Source: Pseudomonadota bacterium (GTDB lineage: Bacteria; Pseudomonadota; Gammaproteobacteria; Burkholderiales; Rhodocyclaceae). From it: a stretch of 64,000 nucleotides of DNA. Below are positions 28,530 to 37,841 of the stretch, one piece after another. The stretch lies in the NCBI GenBank assembly GCA_008501585.1, contig QQUN01000078.1, forward strand, positions 38,363 to 102,362. The letters run 5' to 3'. Both the position numbers and the translations under genes were made by a program. The notes below the pieces were generated by a model. That model saw only the letters and a program-made list of their open reading frames with translations. It was not told the origin of the DNA and ran no database searches. Every line of letters starts with the position of its first letter. The stretch's first letter is position 1.

Positions 28530-28551
28530 CGGCGCCCGTCAGCGGGCGCCG
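28530..28551. terminator. GC-rich hairpin between PEBP and phosphofructokinase genes
   Basis: CGGCGCCCG-TCA-G-CGGGCGCCG forms a nine-base stem with a four-base loop between two convergent stop codons and is followed by TTT on the plus strand. A terminator role is likely although the T-run is short. Confidence 0.6.
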
Positions 28552-28558
28552 TTTCGCC

Positions 28559-29815
28559 TCAGCCACGGTAGGGCGCCAGGGTCCTGGCCACGGCGTCGAA
28601 CACCACGGGCCGGTAGTCGGGCAACCCGTCACGAAACACCGGATAGACCTCGCCGGCGATCAGCGGGCGCAGATGGCGCAGCCCCGCATCGGTCAGATCC
28701 AGGCCGTCAGCCGCGATGAAGGCCGCGGGCACACGCCGCTCGCCATTGGCAATCGGCCCCAGCGCCGCCGGTTCAACACGCCAGCGATAAGGCGCATCGC
28801 CTTCCCGAACGATCGCCGGCATCACCCCATCGTGCCCGGCCACGGCATAGCGCACCGCGGCCTCGCCGACCGCCTCGGCCTGGGCGCGGTCCGTGGCCGA
28901 CACCAGATGGCCGGCCGCCCGCTGCAGATAGTCCGGCACCGCCCAGTGATGCTTGTAGCCGAGCGTGTCGTGCACCAGCCGCGCCAGCCACTGGCCGATG
29001 CCGCCGAGCTGCACATAGCCCCGCACATCCTCATCCTGCTCGACCAGCAGCACGCCGTCGCGGTTGCGCACGCCTTCGGCTGCGCTAATGGCGCAATAGC
29101 CCAACCGGTCGACGCAGGCTTCGACACGCGCCAGGAACACCGCCGGGTCAAAGGGCACCTCCGGCAGCAGGATCAGGTGCGGCGGGTCGTCCGGCGCCTG
29201 CCGGGCCAGCACGGTCGCCGCCGCCAGCCATCCGCAGTTGCGCCCCATCACCTCCATCACGAAGATCCGCCCCCGCCGGCTGCTCATGGCGCGCAGGTCC
29301 ATGCCCGCCTCGCGCATCGACGCCGCCAGATACTTGGCGGCCGAGCCGAAGCCGGGTGATACGTCGGTGCCGAGCAGGTCGTTATCGACGGTCTTTGGCA
29401 CGCCAACGCAGGTCAGCGGGTAGTTGCGTGCGCGGGCGGCGGCGGACAGCTTGAGGACGGTGTCCATCGAGCCATTGCCGCCGTTGTAGAGAAAATAGCC
29501 CACGTCATGCGCGGCGAACACCTGGAACAGCCGGTCGAACTGGGCGGGGTTGTCGTCAGGATCATCGAGATCGAACCGGCAGGAGCCAAACGCCCCGCCC
29601 GGCTGCCCTGCCAGCGCCGCGAGGTCGGCCTCGCCCAGCGCGGCGGTATCGATCAGGTCTTCGGCCAGCACACCGAGCACGCCGTGGCGCGCGCCGAGCA
29701 CGCGGTCGATCTGCGGCGCATGCCGGCGCGCCTCGCCGATGACCGCCGCGGCGGTGGCGTTGATGACGGCGGTAACGCCGCCGGACTGCGCATAGAGAAG
29801 GTTCCTGGGCGCCAT
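28559..29815 (-). CDS. 6-phosphofructokinase, PPi-dependent clade (mixed signature)
   Basis: A 418-residue phosphofructokinase of the PPi-PFK-like group that phosphorylates fructose 6-phosphate. Active-site PKTVDND (Lys141) replaces PGTIDND of bacterial ATP enzymes, which is the PPi-type state at the E. coli position 124. However, the nucleotide loop is NGGNGSMDT, with Gly where PPi enzymes normally have Asp (E. coli position 104). The donor, ATP or PPi, is therefore uncertain. MGRNCGWLAAA is also conserved. The start at 29815 has a GGAG upstream and gives the normal N-terminus NLLYAQSGGVTAVINA. An adk terminator lies just upstream, so it has its own promoter or relies on read-through. Confidence 0.88.
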   Translation of the reverse strand: MAPRNLLYAQSGGVTAVINATAAAVIGEARRHAPQIDRVLGARHGVLGVLAEDLIDTAALGEADLAALAGQPGGAFGSCRFDLDDPDDNPAQFDRLFQVFAAHDVGYFLYNGGNGSMDTVLKLSAAARARNYPLTCVGVPKTVDNDLLGTDVSPGFGSAAKYLAASMREAGMDLRAMSSRRGRIFVMEVMGRNCGWLAAATVLARQAPDDPPHLILLPEVPFDPAVFLARVEACVDRLGYCAISAAEGVRNRDGVLLVEQDEDVRGYVQLGGIGQWLARLVHDTLGYKHHWAVPDYLQRAAGHLVSATDRAQAEAVGEAAVRYAVAGHDGVMPAIVREGDAPYRWRVEPAALGPIANGERRVPAAFIAADGLDLTDAGLRHLRPLIAGEVYPVFRDGLPDYRPVVFDAVARTLAPYRG

Positions 29816-29831
29816 GGCGCGGTTCTCCGTA

Positions 29832-29875
29832 AACAAAAAAACGCGGCGGCCCGGTCGAAACCGGCTACCGCCGCG
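29832..29875 (-). terminator. Rho-independent terminator after adk
   Basis: On the minus strand CGCGGCGG...CCGCCGCG encloses an inner stem CCGGT-TTCG-ACCGG and is followed by TTTTTTTGTTT. It lies 20 bases past the adk stop codon. Confidence 0.92.
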
Positions 29876-29895
29876 CCTGTCAGGCTGAAGGCCGA

Positions 29896-31392
<1,497 letters not shown>

Positions 31393-31396
<4 letters not shown>

Positions 31397-31578
31397 GGCC
31401 CGCCGTCCTCGGTCACCGACAAGGCGCGCGCCTCGTCTTCGAGCATGACGGGGATGCCGTCACGAATCGGATAGGCCAGGCGGCAGGGCTTGCAGACCAG
31501 TTCCTGCTCGGTCTTGCGGTAGTCGAGAGGCCCCTTGCACAGGGGGCAGACCAGGATTTCAAGCAGCTTGGCGTCCAT
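31393..31578 (-). CDS. Trm112 family protein
   Basis: A 61-residue zinc-ribbon-like protein of the YcaR/Trm112 family: [39 protein letters not shown]. The two CxxC pairs bind zinc in relatives. Eukaryotic Trm112 activates methyltransferases; the bacterial role is not settled. It overlaps lpxK by 20 bases upstream and kdsB by four bases downstream, an order shared with many proteobacteria. Confidence 0.93.
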
Positions 31579-32575
31579 GACGGGAAAGCTTCTCCAGAAT
31601 TGGCTGCAGGGCAGCGTCGGGAATCGAGGCGCGGACCGGAAACACCCAAGTGTTGTCGGGCGCGAATGGCGCGCATTTTACCGCATCCTTCTCGGTCAGA
31701 ATCGTCGGCAGGCCGTCATCGAAAGCCAGATCGGCCGGCGTGAAGGCGTGATGGTCGGGAAACGGATGGGCGATCACCGTCAGGCCCATCCCGGCCAGCT
31801 GGTCGAAGAAGCGCTGCGGACGACCGATGCCGGCCACCGCATGCACCGTCCGGCCGGCAAAATCCGTGGCCGGCACCGACGCCGCGGGGTCTCCCAGCGA
31901 CACGAGTCGATCGCCGGCCAGCCGCATCGGCGCCTGCGGCACATCGCCCAGGCGCGCCGCCAGCGCCGCCGAGCACGGCCCGTGCAGCAGCGCCAGGTCG
32001 GCAGCACCGATACGCGCCACGGGTTCGCGCTGCGGGCCGGCCGGCAGGCACCAGCCGTTGCCGAGCACCCGCTCGTCCACCACCACGATTTCAGCCGCCC
32101 GGCCCAGCGCGTAGTGCTGCAGGCCGTCGTCGCTGATGATCACGTCCACCGCGGGGTGCGCCGCGCACAAGGCGCGCGCGGCCGCCGGGCGATCCCGCCC
32201 GACGGCGACCGGGCAGCCCGTGCGCCGTGCCATCAGCACCGGCTCGTCGCCCGCCTCAAGCGCCGACGCATCGGGCGAGAGGCAACGCACGCCCTCGCCC
32301 TGCCCGCCGTAGCCCCGGCTGATGATCCCCGGCCTCATGCCATGCAGTGTGAGCTGCTCGGCCAGCCAGATGACCACCGGCGTCTTGCCGCTTCCCCCGA
32401 CAGCCACATTGCCCACCACCACGACCGGCACCGGCGCCGACTGCGACGCGAGCAGGCCGACCCGGTACGCCAGGCGGCGAAGCGATGAGAGCAGGAGGAA
32501 GAGGCCCGACAGCGGCAGCAGCGCGACGGCACGCCAGCCCTTGCGCTGCCAAAAGGCCGGCGCGGTCGCCATCAT
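31559..32575 (-). CDS. lpxK: Tetraacyldisaccharide 4'-kinase
   Basis: A 338-residue inner-membrane-associated kinase making lipid IVA. An N-terminal hydrophobic helix (about 18-36) anchors it; the P-loop [22 protein letters not shown] and the later SRGYGG and ISDDGLQHY (catalytic Asp) are present. It belongs to the LPS operon and overlaps trm112 at its 3' end. exbD lies 16 bases upstream, linking envelope energy transduction with LPS synthesis in one transcript. Confidence 0.97.
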   Translation of the reverse strand: MMATAPAFWQRKGWRAVALLPLSGLFLLLSSLRRLAYRVGLLASQSAPVPVVVVGNVAVGGSGKTPVVIWLAEQLTLHGMRPGIISRGYGGQGEGVRCLSPDASALEAGDEPVLMARRTGCPVAVGRDRPAAARALCAAHPAVDVIISDDGLQHYALGRAAEIVVVDERVLGNGWCLPAGPQREPVARIGAADLALLHGPCSAALAARLGDVPQAPMRLAGDRLVSLGDPAASVPATDFAGRTVHAVAGIGRPQRFFDQLAGMGLTVIAHPFPDHHAFTPADLAFDDGLPTILTEKDAVKCAPFAPDNTWVFPVRASIPDAALQPILEKLSRHGRQAA

Positions 32576-32591
32576 GGCTGCGCGGCCGGGC

Positions 32592-33011
32592 TCACTCGTT
32601 GCCGCGGGTGGCGAAAGTGATCTGCGGCAGACCGACCCGTTGCGCCGCCTGCATCACGTCCACCACACGCTGGTGCTGCGCCTTGGCGTCGGCGTTGATC
32701 ACCACCAGCGGCGGCTCGGCGTCGGCCGGCGCGGCACGGCCCAGGGCGGCGGCAATGGCGTCGATGTCGCGGCCGACCACCGGCTCGCGATTGATCAGCA
32801 CATCGCCCTCGGCGGTCACGGCAATGTTGATTTCGTTGTTGCGCGCCTCGATGGCATCGGCGCTGGCGATCGGCAGGTTCAGCTCGAGGCCGGCGAACTT
32901 GGCATAGGTGGTGGTGAGCATCAGGAAGATGATGATCACCAGCAGCACATCGATCAACGGAATCAGGTTGATCTCGGGCTCTTCCTGCCGGCGGTTGGTC
33001 TGGAATCGCAT
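32592..33011 (-). CDS. exbD: ExbD/TolR family biopolymer transport protein
   Basis: A 139-residue protein with one N-terminal transmembrane helix (INLIPLIDVLLVIIIFLMLTTTY) carrying the protonatable Asp near residue 21, and a periplasmic domain. It forms a proton-motive-force motor with the ExbB homologue 13 bases upstream. Position before lpxK is the usual betaproteobacterial arrangement, seen both with and without a role in iron uptake. Confidence 0.93.
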   Translation of the reverse strand: MRFQTNRRQEEPEINLIPLIDVLLVIIIFLMLTTTYAKFAGLELNLPIASADAIEARNNEINIAVTAEGDVLINREPVVGRDIDAIAAALGRAAPADAEPPLVVINADAKAQHQRVVDVMQAAQRVGLPQITFATRGNE

Positions 33012-33024
33012 GCTGTCCGCCTAC

Positions 33025-33633
33025 TCAGCCGCGGCGCTCGCCGTGCACCACCTCGACCAGCTTGATCGCCTGCTGCTCCATGTCGAGCACGAAGCTGTTG
33101 ACCAGCGCCCGGAAGTGCCGCCAGAAGATCATGGCCGGAATGGCGATGATCAGGCCGAAGCCGGTGTTGTACAGGGCCACCGAAATGCCATGCGCCAGCT
33201 GCTGCGGGTTGGCGCCGCCGGGGGTCTGCGAACCGAAAATCTCGATCATGCCGACGATGGTGCCGAACAGCCCCATCAGCGGGGCGATCGAGGCGATGGT
33301 GCCGAGCGTCGTCAGGAAGCGCTCGAGATCGTGCACCACGGCGCGCCCCGCCTCCTCGATCGACTCCTTCATCACCTCGCGCGAGGTCTTCACGTTGCGC
33401 AAACCGGCGGCCAGCACCTGCCCCAGTGGCGAATGGGCAGCCACGCGCTGGATCATCTCGGGGCTGACGCCCTGGCGGCGCAGATCGGCAACGACCTTCT
33501 CGAGCAGACCGGGCGGGGCAATACGCGAACGACGCAGGGTGATGGACCGCTCGATGATGAGCGCGACGGCAATGACAGATGCAAACAGCAAGGGCCAGAT
33601 CGGCCAGCCAGCCGCCTTGATGATCTCGAACAC
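33025..33633 (-). CDS. exbB: MotA/TolQ/ExbB proton channel family protein
   Basis: A 202-residue membrane protein with three helices: about 8-26, 112-135 and 152-175. The helix region LTTLGTIASIAPLMGLFGTIVGMIEIF and LYNTGFGLIIAIPAMIFW are the ExbB/TolQ signatures. The start is GTG at 33633 (VFEIIKAAGWPIWPLLF), preceded by AGGGGA; longer readings upstream are cysteine-rich and unlike the family. It leads the envelope operon. DnaA-box-like sequences lie 130-160 bases upstream of this start. Confidence 0.93.
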   Translation of the reverse strand: MFEIIKAAGWPIWPLLFASVIAVALIIERSITLRRSRIAPPGLLEKVVADLRRQGVSPEMIQRVAAHSPLGQVLAAGLRNVKTSREVMKESIEEAGRAVVHDLERFLTTLGTIASIAPLMGLFGTIVGMIEIFGSQTPGGANPQQLAHGISVALYNTGFGLIIAIPAMIFWRHFRALVNSFVLDMEQQAIKLVEVVHGERRG

Positions 33634-33760
33634 GCGCGCAATCCCCTGCGAATTTTCCAAAAGCGGAACTGTAGCGCCGAGGGGTATTTTCGTCCAGCAC
33701 ACCGACCGCCCGACGCCTCCGGTGCGGCACAAACCTCGGCAGCACAAGGCCTTGGACGAG

Positions 33761-33795
33761 ACATCCACAAAATCTGTGGATAACTTTGTGGATGA
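33761..33795. repeat. Cluster of three DnaA-box-like sequences
   Basis: TGTGGATAA at 33775-33783 is a perfect DnaA box on the minus strand (TTATCCACA). ACATCCACA (33761-33769, plus strand) matches seven of nine, and TGTGGATGA (33787-33795, minus strand) eight of nine positions. The first two form an inverted repeat with a five-base spacer. Confidence 0.6.
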
Positions 33796-33976
33796 GTGCC
33801 GGATGCGTGCCCTAAACCCGCTACACAAAAGGCTTTTCTCTACTTAGACCAAAAATGAGGCACATTGAAATACATCATTAATTCAATGACTTAGAAATAC
33901 ACGACCGTTTTCCGAACGGGATGGGGTGGTGCACCGCATCAAGCCTTGACAATGCCAGCGCGGTGTGGATTGCCGC

Positions 33977-33982
33977 TACAAT
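33977..33982 (+). promoter_or_regulatory. Candidate minus-10 box of xseA
   Basis: TACAAT lies eight bases before the first plausible xseA start codon at 33990. No good minus-35 is seen at the right spacing. If used, the mRNA would begin at or next to the AUG. Confidence 0.4.
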
Positions 33983-33989
33983 CGCGGCC

Positions 33990-35360
33990 ATGGAAATCCC
34001 CGGCTCCCCCCTTGACACCCCGCCAATGACCCTCACGGTCAGCGATTTGAACCGCTATGCCCGCCAGGCGCTGGAAACCCGCTTTCCACCCTTGTGGGTG
34101 CGTGGCGAGTTGTCCAACGTCACCCACGCCCCATCCGGCCACGTTTATTTCACGCTCAAGGATGCCGGCGCACAGGTGCGCTGCACCCTGTGGCGCAGCC
34201 GCGCGCAGCGGCTCAACCTGAGCCTGCGCGCGGGCATGCAGGTCGAGTTGCGCGCGCAGGTCACGCTGTATGAGCCGCGCGGCGACTACCAGCTCAGCGT
34301 CGAAGCGGTGCGTGAAGCCGGCGTCGGCCATCTGTTCGATGCTTTCCTGCGTCTCAAGGCCAGGCTCGAGGCCGAGGGCCTGTTCGCGGCCGACATCAAG
34401 CGCCCGCTGCCGCCCTACCCGCGTGGCGTGGCCATCATCACCAGTGCGCAGGCCGCCGCACTCAAGGACGTGTGTGCCAGTTTTGCCCGGCGCGCGCCTC
34501 ACCTGCCGCTGCTGCTGCTGCCCACCCCGGTGCAGGGCGAAGGGGCCGGCGCCCGGATTGCGGCCGCACTTGACCAGGCGGGCCGTGTTGCCACCGAGCG
34601 CGCGCTCGACGTGGTGGTGCTGGTACGGGGTGGCGGCAGCATTGAAGACCTCTGGGCCTTCAACGAAGAAGTCGTCGCGCGCGCCATCCGGCGCTGCCCG
34701 CTGCCGGTGGTCTGCGGCGTCGGCCACGAGACGGACTTCACCATTGCCGACTTCGCCGCCGACCTGCGCGCCACCACGCCAACCGCGGCGGCCGAACTGG
34801 CCAGCGCCGGCTTTCATGGCGCGAGCACACAGCTGGCCGAACACCGGCGGGCCTTGCGCCACGCCCTGCAGCGCCGGCTCGACACCGCCGCTCAGCGAGT
34901 CGATCGCGTCGCCCTGCGGCTCACCCACCCCCGCCAGCGCCTGGCCGACAGCCGGGCCACCCTGCTCGCGCTGGAACGACGTCTGCGAATGGCCATGCAG
35001 GCACGGCAGCAGATGCTGCAACGCCAGCACGCCCATCTGGCGGCCCGGCTTGGTGCCCGTCGCCCGGCCCCGGCGCGGCTCCGTCCGGCGCTCGATGCGC
35101 TGCAAGCCGCGCTTGCGCGCACCGCCGCCCGCCAGCTTGCGCAGCGCCACATGCAGCTCGATGCACTGGCCACCCATCTGGCCCATCTCAACCCGGAAGC
35201 CGTGCTGTCCCGCGGTTTCAGCATCACCCGCGACAGCGCAGGCCGTATCTTGCGCAACGCAGCAGATGTCGCCGTGGGCAGCGCCGTCACGGTGCAACTG
35301 CATCAAGGCGCGGTCGATGCGACAATCACCGCACAGCACACCCCGCCGGCCACCGGCTGA
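33990..35360 (+). CDS. xseA: Exodeoxyribonuclease VII large subunit
   Basis: A 456-residue subunit of the enzyme degrading single-stranded DNA to short oligonucleotides. The N-terminal OB fold ([15 protein letters not shown]... [19 protein letters not shown]) is followed by the nuclease core with [16 protein letters not shown] and [18 protein letters not shown], then a long helical C-terminus and the end motif [10 protein letters not shown]. The start is 33990 or 34026; neither has a ribosome-binding site. The partner subunit XseB is not in the window. sodB follows in the same direction with its own promoter. Confidence 0.95.
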   Translation: MEIPGSPLDTPPMTLTVSDLNRYARQALETRFPPLWVRGELSNVTHAPSGHVYFTLKDAGAQVRCTLWRSRAQRLNLSLRAGMQVELRAQVTLYEPRGDYQLSVEAVREAGVGHLFDAFLRLKARLEAEGLFAADIKRPLPPYPRGVAIITSAQAAALKDVCASFARRAPHLPLLLLPTPVQGEGAGARIAAALDQAGRVATERALDVVVLVRGGGSIEDLWAFNEEVVARAIRRCPLPVVCGVGHETDFTIADFAADLRATTPTAAAELASAGFHGASTQLAEHRRALRHALQRRLDTAAQRVDRVALRLTHPRQRLADSRATLLALERRLRMAMQARQQMLQRQHAHLAARLGARRPAPARLRPALDALQAALARTAARQLAQRHMQLDALATHLAHLNPEAVLSRGFSITRDSAGRILRNAADVAVGSAVTVQLHQGAVDATITAQHTPPATG

Positions 35361-35372
35361 CCGGCACTGCGG

Positions 35373-35402
35373 TTGTCATTCCGTCACATTCCCGACTAGA
35401 AT
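35373..35402 (+). promoter_or_regulatory. Sigma-70 promoter for sodB
   Basis: TTGTCA and TAGAAT separated by 18 bases, 47 bases before the sodB start. A 14-base palindrome TTGACTTCAGTCAA (35414-35427) lies in the 5' untranslated part and could be an operator. Confidence 0.65.
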
Positions 35403-35448
35403 TGTCGGGATAATTGACTTCAGTCAAGGCCTCAACAAGGAGAAACCC

Positions 35449-36033
35449 ATGGAACACGTTCTGCCTCAACTGCCGTATGCCAAAGACGCTCTGGCTCCGC
35501 ACATTTCCGCCGAAACGCTGGAATTCCACTACGGCAAGCACCACCAGGCCTATGTCACCAACCTGAACAACCTGATCAAGGGCACCGAGTACGACAGCCT
35601 GGATCTGGAAGCCATCATCAAGAAGGCCCCGGCCGGCGGTCTGTTCAACAACGCCGCCCAGGTGTGGAACCACACCTTCTTCTGGCACAGCATGGCCCCC
35701 AACGGCGGTGGCGAGCCGACCGGCGCCCTGGCCGACGCAATCAAGGCCAAGTGGGGTTCGTTCGAAGATTTCGCCAAGGCCTTCACCGCCTCGGCCGTGG
35801 GCAACTTCGGTTCGGGCTGGACCTGGCTGGTCAAGAAGGCCGACGGGTCGGTCGACATCGTCAACACCACCGCCGCCGGCACCCCGCTGACCACCGCGGA
35901 CAAGGCGCTGCTCTGTATCGATGTGTGGGAACACGCCTACTACATCGACTACCGCAACCGTCGCCCGGATTTCGTCGCCACCTTCCTGAAGAGCCTGGCG
36001 AACTGGGACTTTGCGGCGAAGAACTTCGGCTGA
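35449..36033 (+). CDS. sodB: Iron superoxide dismutase
   Basis: A 194-residue cytoplasmic enzyme that dismutates superoxide. Metal ligands are His27 (EFHYGKHH), His75 ([13 protein letters not shown]), Asp and His in DVWEHAYY. Gln71 in AAQVWNH marks the Fe-type enzyme; Mn-type enzymes have Gly there. The ribosome-binding site AAGGAG lies eight bases before the ATG. A promoter precedes it and a strong terminator follows, so it is monocistronic. Confidence 0.97.
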   Translation: MEHVLPQLPYAKDALAPHISAETLEFHYGKHHQAYVTNLNNLIKGTEYDSLDLEAIIKKAPAGGLFNNAAQVWNHTFFWHSMAPNGGGEPTGALADAIKAKWGSFEDFAKAFTASAVGNFGSGWTWLVKKADGSVDIVNTTAAGTPLTTADKALLCIDVWEHAYYIDYRNRRPDFVATFLKSLANWDFAAKNFG

Positions 36034-36050
36034 TCTGCGCCGACACACCC

Positions 36051-36086
36051 AACAAAAAGCCGCGGCCATGGTCGCGGCTTTTTGTT
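36051..36086 (+). terminator. Rho-independent terminator after sodB
   Basis: AACAAAAAGCCGCG pairs perfectly with CGCGGCTTTTTGTT across an eight-base loop, 18 bases after the stop codon. Confidence 0.93.
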
Positions 36087-36176
36087 GGGGCCCCGGCGCG
36101 CGATCCCGGCACGGCGCAAGCTTGGTGTATCCTGCCCCCACGCCGAACGCGCCACCCGGCATCCAAAGGACGTTTC

Positions 36177-36782
36177 GTGACATCACCCGCCTCGCTTGCC
36201 CACACGGTCACCCCGGAGACCCTTGCGGCCATGCGTACCGACATGCTGCGCTTTGCCACCTTGCAGCTGCGCGACAGCCATCTGGCCGAAGACATGGTGC
36301 AGGACACCATGATCACCGCGCTGGCCAAGGCGGACCAGTTCGCGGGGCGTTCGTCGGTCAAGACCTGGGTATTCACCATCCTGCGCAACAACGTGATCGA
36401 CGCCATCAAGCTGCGCGCACGCACTGTCAACGCGGGGGACTATGTCGCCGAAGGCGAGAGCATGGACAGTGCCTTCGACGCGCTGTTCAAGGCCAACGAA
36501 CACTGGACGCCCGCCGCCCGCCCGACCGACTGGGGCGATCCGGAAGACGCGCTGCGTGAGCAGCAGTTCTGGACGGTGTTCGACGCCTGCCTCAACCGGC
36601 TGCCCGAGAACACCGCGCGCGTGTTCATGATGCGCGAGTTCCTCGAACTCGACAGCCACGAGATCTGCCACACCCTGTCCATCAGCATGACCAACTGCCA
36701 CGTCATCTTGCACCGGGCGCGCAACGGGTTGCGCCGCTGCCTGGAGGCCAACTGGTTCACGGAGGGCGCACCGGCATGCTGA
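36177..36782 (+). CDS. RNA polymerase sigma factor, ECF-like (TIGR02943 type)
   Basis: A 201-residue sigma-70 family factor with regions 2 and 4. Region 2 contains DMLRFATLQLRDSHLAEDMVQDTMITA and WVFTILRNNVIDAIK; region 4 contains LNRLPENTARVFMMREFLELDSHEICHTLSIS with the HTH. The start is GTG at 36177 after AAAGGA. It overlaps the downstream zinc-finger gene by seven bases, the standard sigma/anti-sigma arrangement. It most resembles the group annotated TIGR02943. Its regulon is unknown. Confidence 0.9.
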   Translation: MTSPASLAHTVTPETLAAMRTDMLRFATLQLRDSHLAEDMVQDTMITALAKADQFAGRSSVKTWVFTILRNNVIDAIKLRARTVNAGDYVAEGESMDSAFDALFKANEHWTPAARPTDWGDPEDALREQQFWTVFDACLNRLPENTARVFMMREFLELDSHEICHTLSISMTNCHVILHRARNGLRRCLEANWFTEGAPAC

Positions 36783-36973
36783 GCTGCAAGGAAGTCTCCT
36801 ACCTGATCTCCGAAGAGCAGGACCGGGACCTGGGCATTGTCGAGCGCATGCAACTCGAGTTGCACCTGGCCATGTGCAAGGGCTGCACCAACCTGCGCAA
36901 ACAAATGAGCTTTCTGCGCGGCGCGATCCGGCGCGGCCCGCCGTCCGACGACGACACCCCGGCCGATCGCTGA
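36776..36973 (+). CDS. zf-HC2 family small protein, putative zinc anti-sigma factor
   Basis: A 65-residue protein with the motif SCKEVSYLISEEQD... LHLAMCKGCTNL, i.e. Cys plus HxxxCxxC of the ZAS/zf-HC2 zinc finger. Such domains bind and inhibit ECF sigma factors and may sense thiol oxidation. It has no transmembrane segment, so it would act in the cytoplasm. Overlap of seven bases with the sigma gene supports a pair. Confidence 0.85.
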   Translation: MLSCKEVSYLISEEQDRDLGIVERMQLELHLAMCKGCTNLRKQMSFLRGAIRRGPPSDDDTPADR

Positions 36974-36974
36974 C

Positions 36975-37751
36975 ATGCCGGACGCCCTACCGGCCGCGGA
37001 CGACGCGCCGCTGGCGATTCTCTATCGCGACGACCACCTCGTCGCCATCCACAAGCCGGCCGGGCTGCTGGTCCATCGCACGGCGCTGGACCGCCATGAA
37101 ACCCGCTTTGCCGTGCAGCTGCTGCGCGACCAGATCGGCCAGCATGTGTGGCCCGCCCACCGGCTCGACCGTGGCACCTCCGGCGTGCTGCTATTCGCGC
37201 TCGATGCCGACACGGCAGGACAGCTCGGGCGGCAGTTCGAGGCGCAGACCGTCGCCAAGCGCTATGTCGCGGTGGTCCGCGGTCATCCCCCCGAATCGGG
37301 GCTGATCGATCATGCGCTCAGCCGCCAGCGCGATGACTGCGAATGGGTCGATCCACGGGCCGAACCGGCGCCGCAGGCGGCGCGCACCGCCTACCGTCGG
37401 CTGGCCACCATCGAGCTGCCCATCGCCGTCGATCGCTACCCCACCAGCCGCTACGCGCTGCTCCAGGTCGATCCCGAAACCGGTCGCAAACACCAGATCC
37501 GGCGCCATCTCAAGCACATCAGCCACCCCATCATCGGTGATGCCACCTATGGCAAGGGTCAGCACAACCGCATGTTTGCCGCGCATTTCGGCTGCCGGCG
37601 CCTGCTGCTGGCCAGCACCGACCTGTGGCTCGACCACCCCGCCAGCGGCCAGCGCCTGCACCTGCACGCCGCGCCCGCGGCCGATTTCACGGCCTTGCTC
37701 GACCGCTTCGGCTGGTGCGCCGCGCTGCAGATTCAAACCGCTCCGCTGTAA
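36975..37751 (+). CDS. truC: tRNA pseudouridine(65) synthase-like, RluA family
   Basis: A 258-residue pseudouridine synthase. LAILYRDDHLVAIHKPAGLLVH is the family opening; catalytic Asp is in PAHRLDRGTSGVLLFA; later GRKHQIRRHLKHISHPIIGDATYG. This pattern, with RHLKHISHP, fits TruC (U65 of tRNA) rather than RluA-D. It begins two bases after the zinc-finger gene, so it is cotranscribed with the sigma pair. Confidence 0.9.
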   Translation: MPDALPAADDAPLAILYRDDHLVAIHKPAGLLVHRTALDRHETRFAVQLLRDQIGQHVWPAHRLDRGTSGVLLFALDADTAGQLGRQFEAQTVAKRYVAVVRGHPPESGLIDHALSRQRDDCEWVDPRAEPAPQAARTAYRRLATIELPIAVDRYPTSRYALLQVDPETGRKHQIRRHLKHISHPIIGDATYGKGQHNRMFAAHFGCRRLLLASTDLWLDHPASGQRLHLHAAPAADFTALLDRFGWCAALQIQTAPL

Positions 37752-37841
37752 GCTTTTCACGCGCGCCAAGGTCTGATCCCACACACCGGGTCGATCACCT
37801 TCGCATCGACCGCACCACCGCCCCAACACAGGAGACGGCGC

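Larger units (their letters stand above)
33634..33989. other. Intergenic region with DnaA-box cluster and AT-rich segment
   Basis: 356 bases between divergent exbB and xseA. It holds three DnaA-box-like sequences (33761-33795), then a block unusually rich in A+T for this genome (about 33826-33915) with an inverted repeat CATTGAA/TTCAATG (33863-33888) and an IHF-like match (33881-33893). A possible minus-10 TACAGT for exbB is at 33673-33668 and TACAAT for xseA at 33977-33982. No gene is present. Confidence 0.6.
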
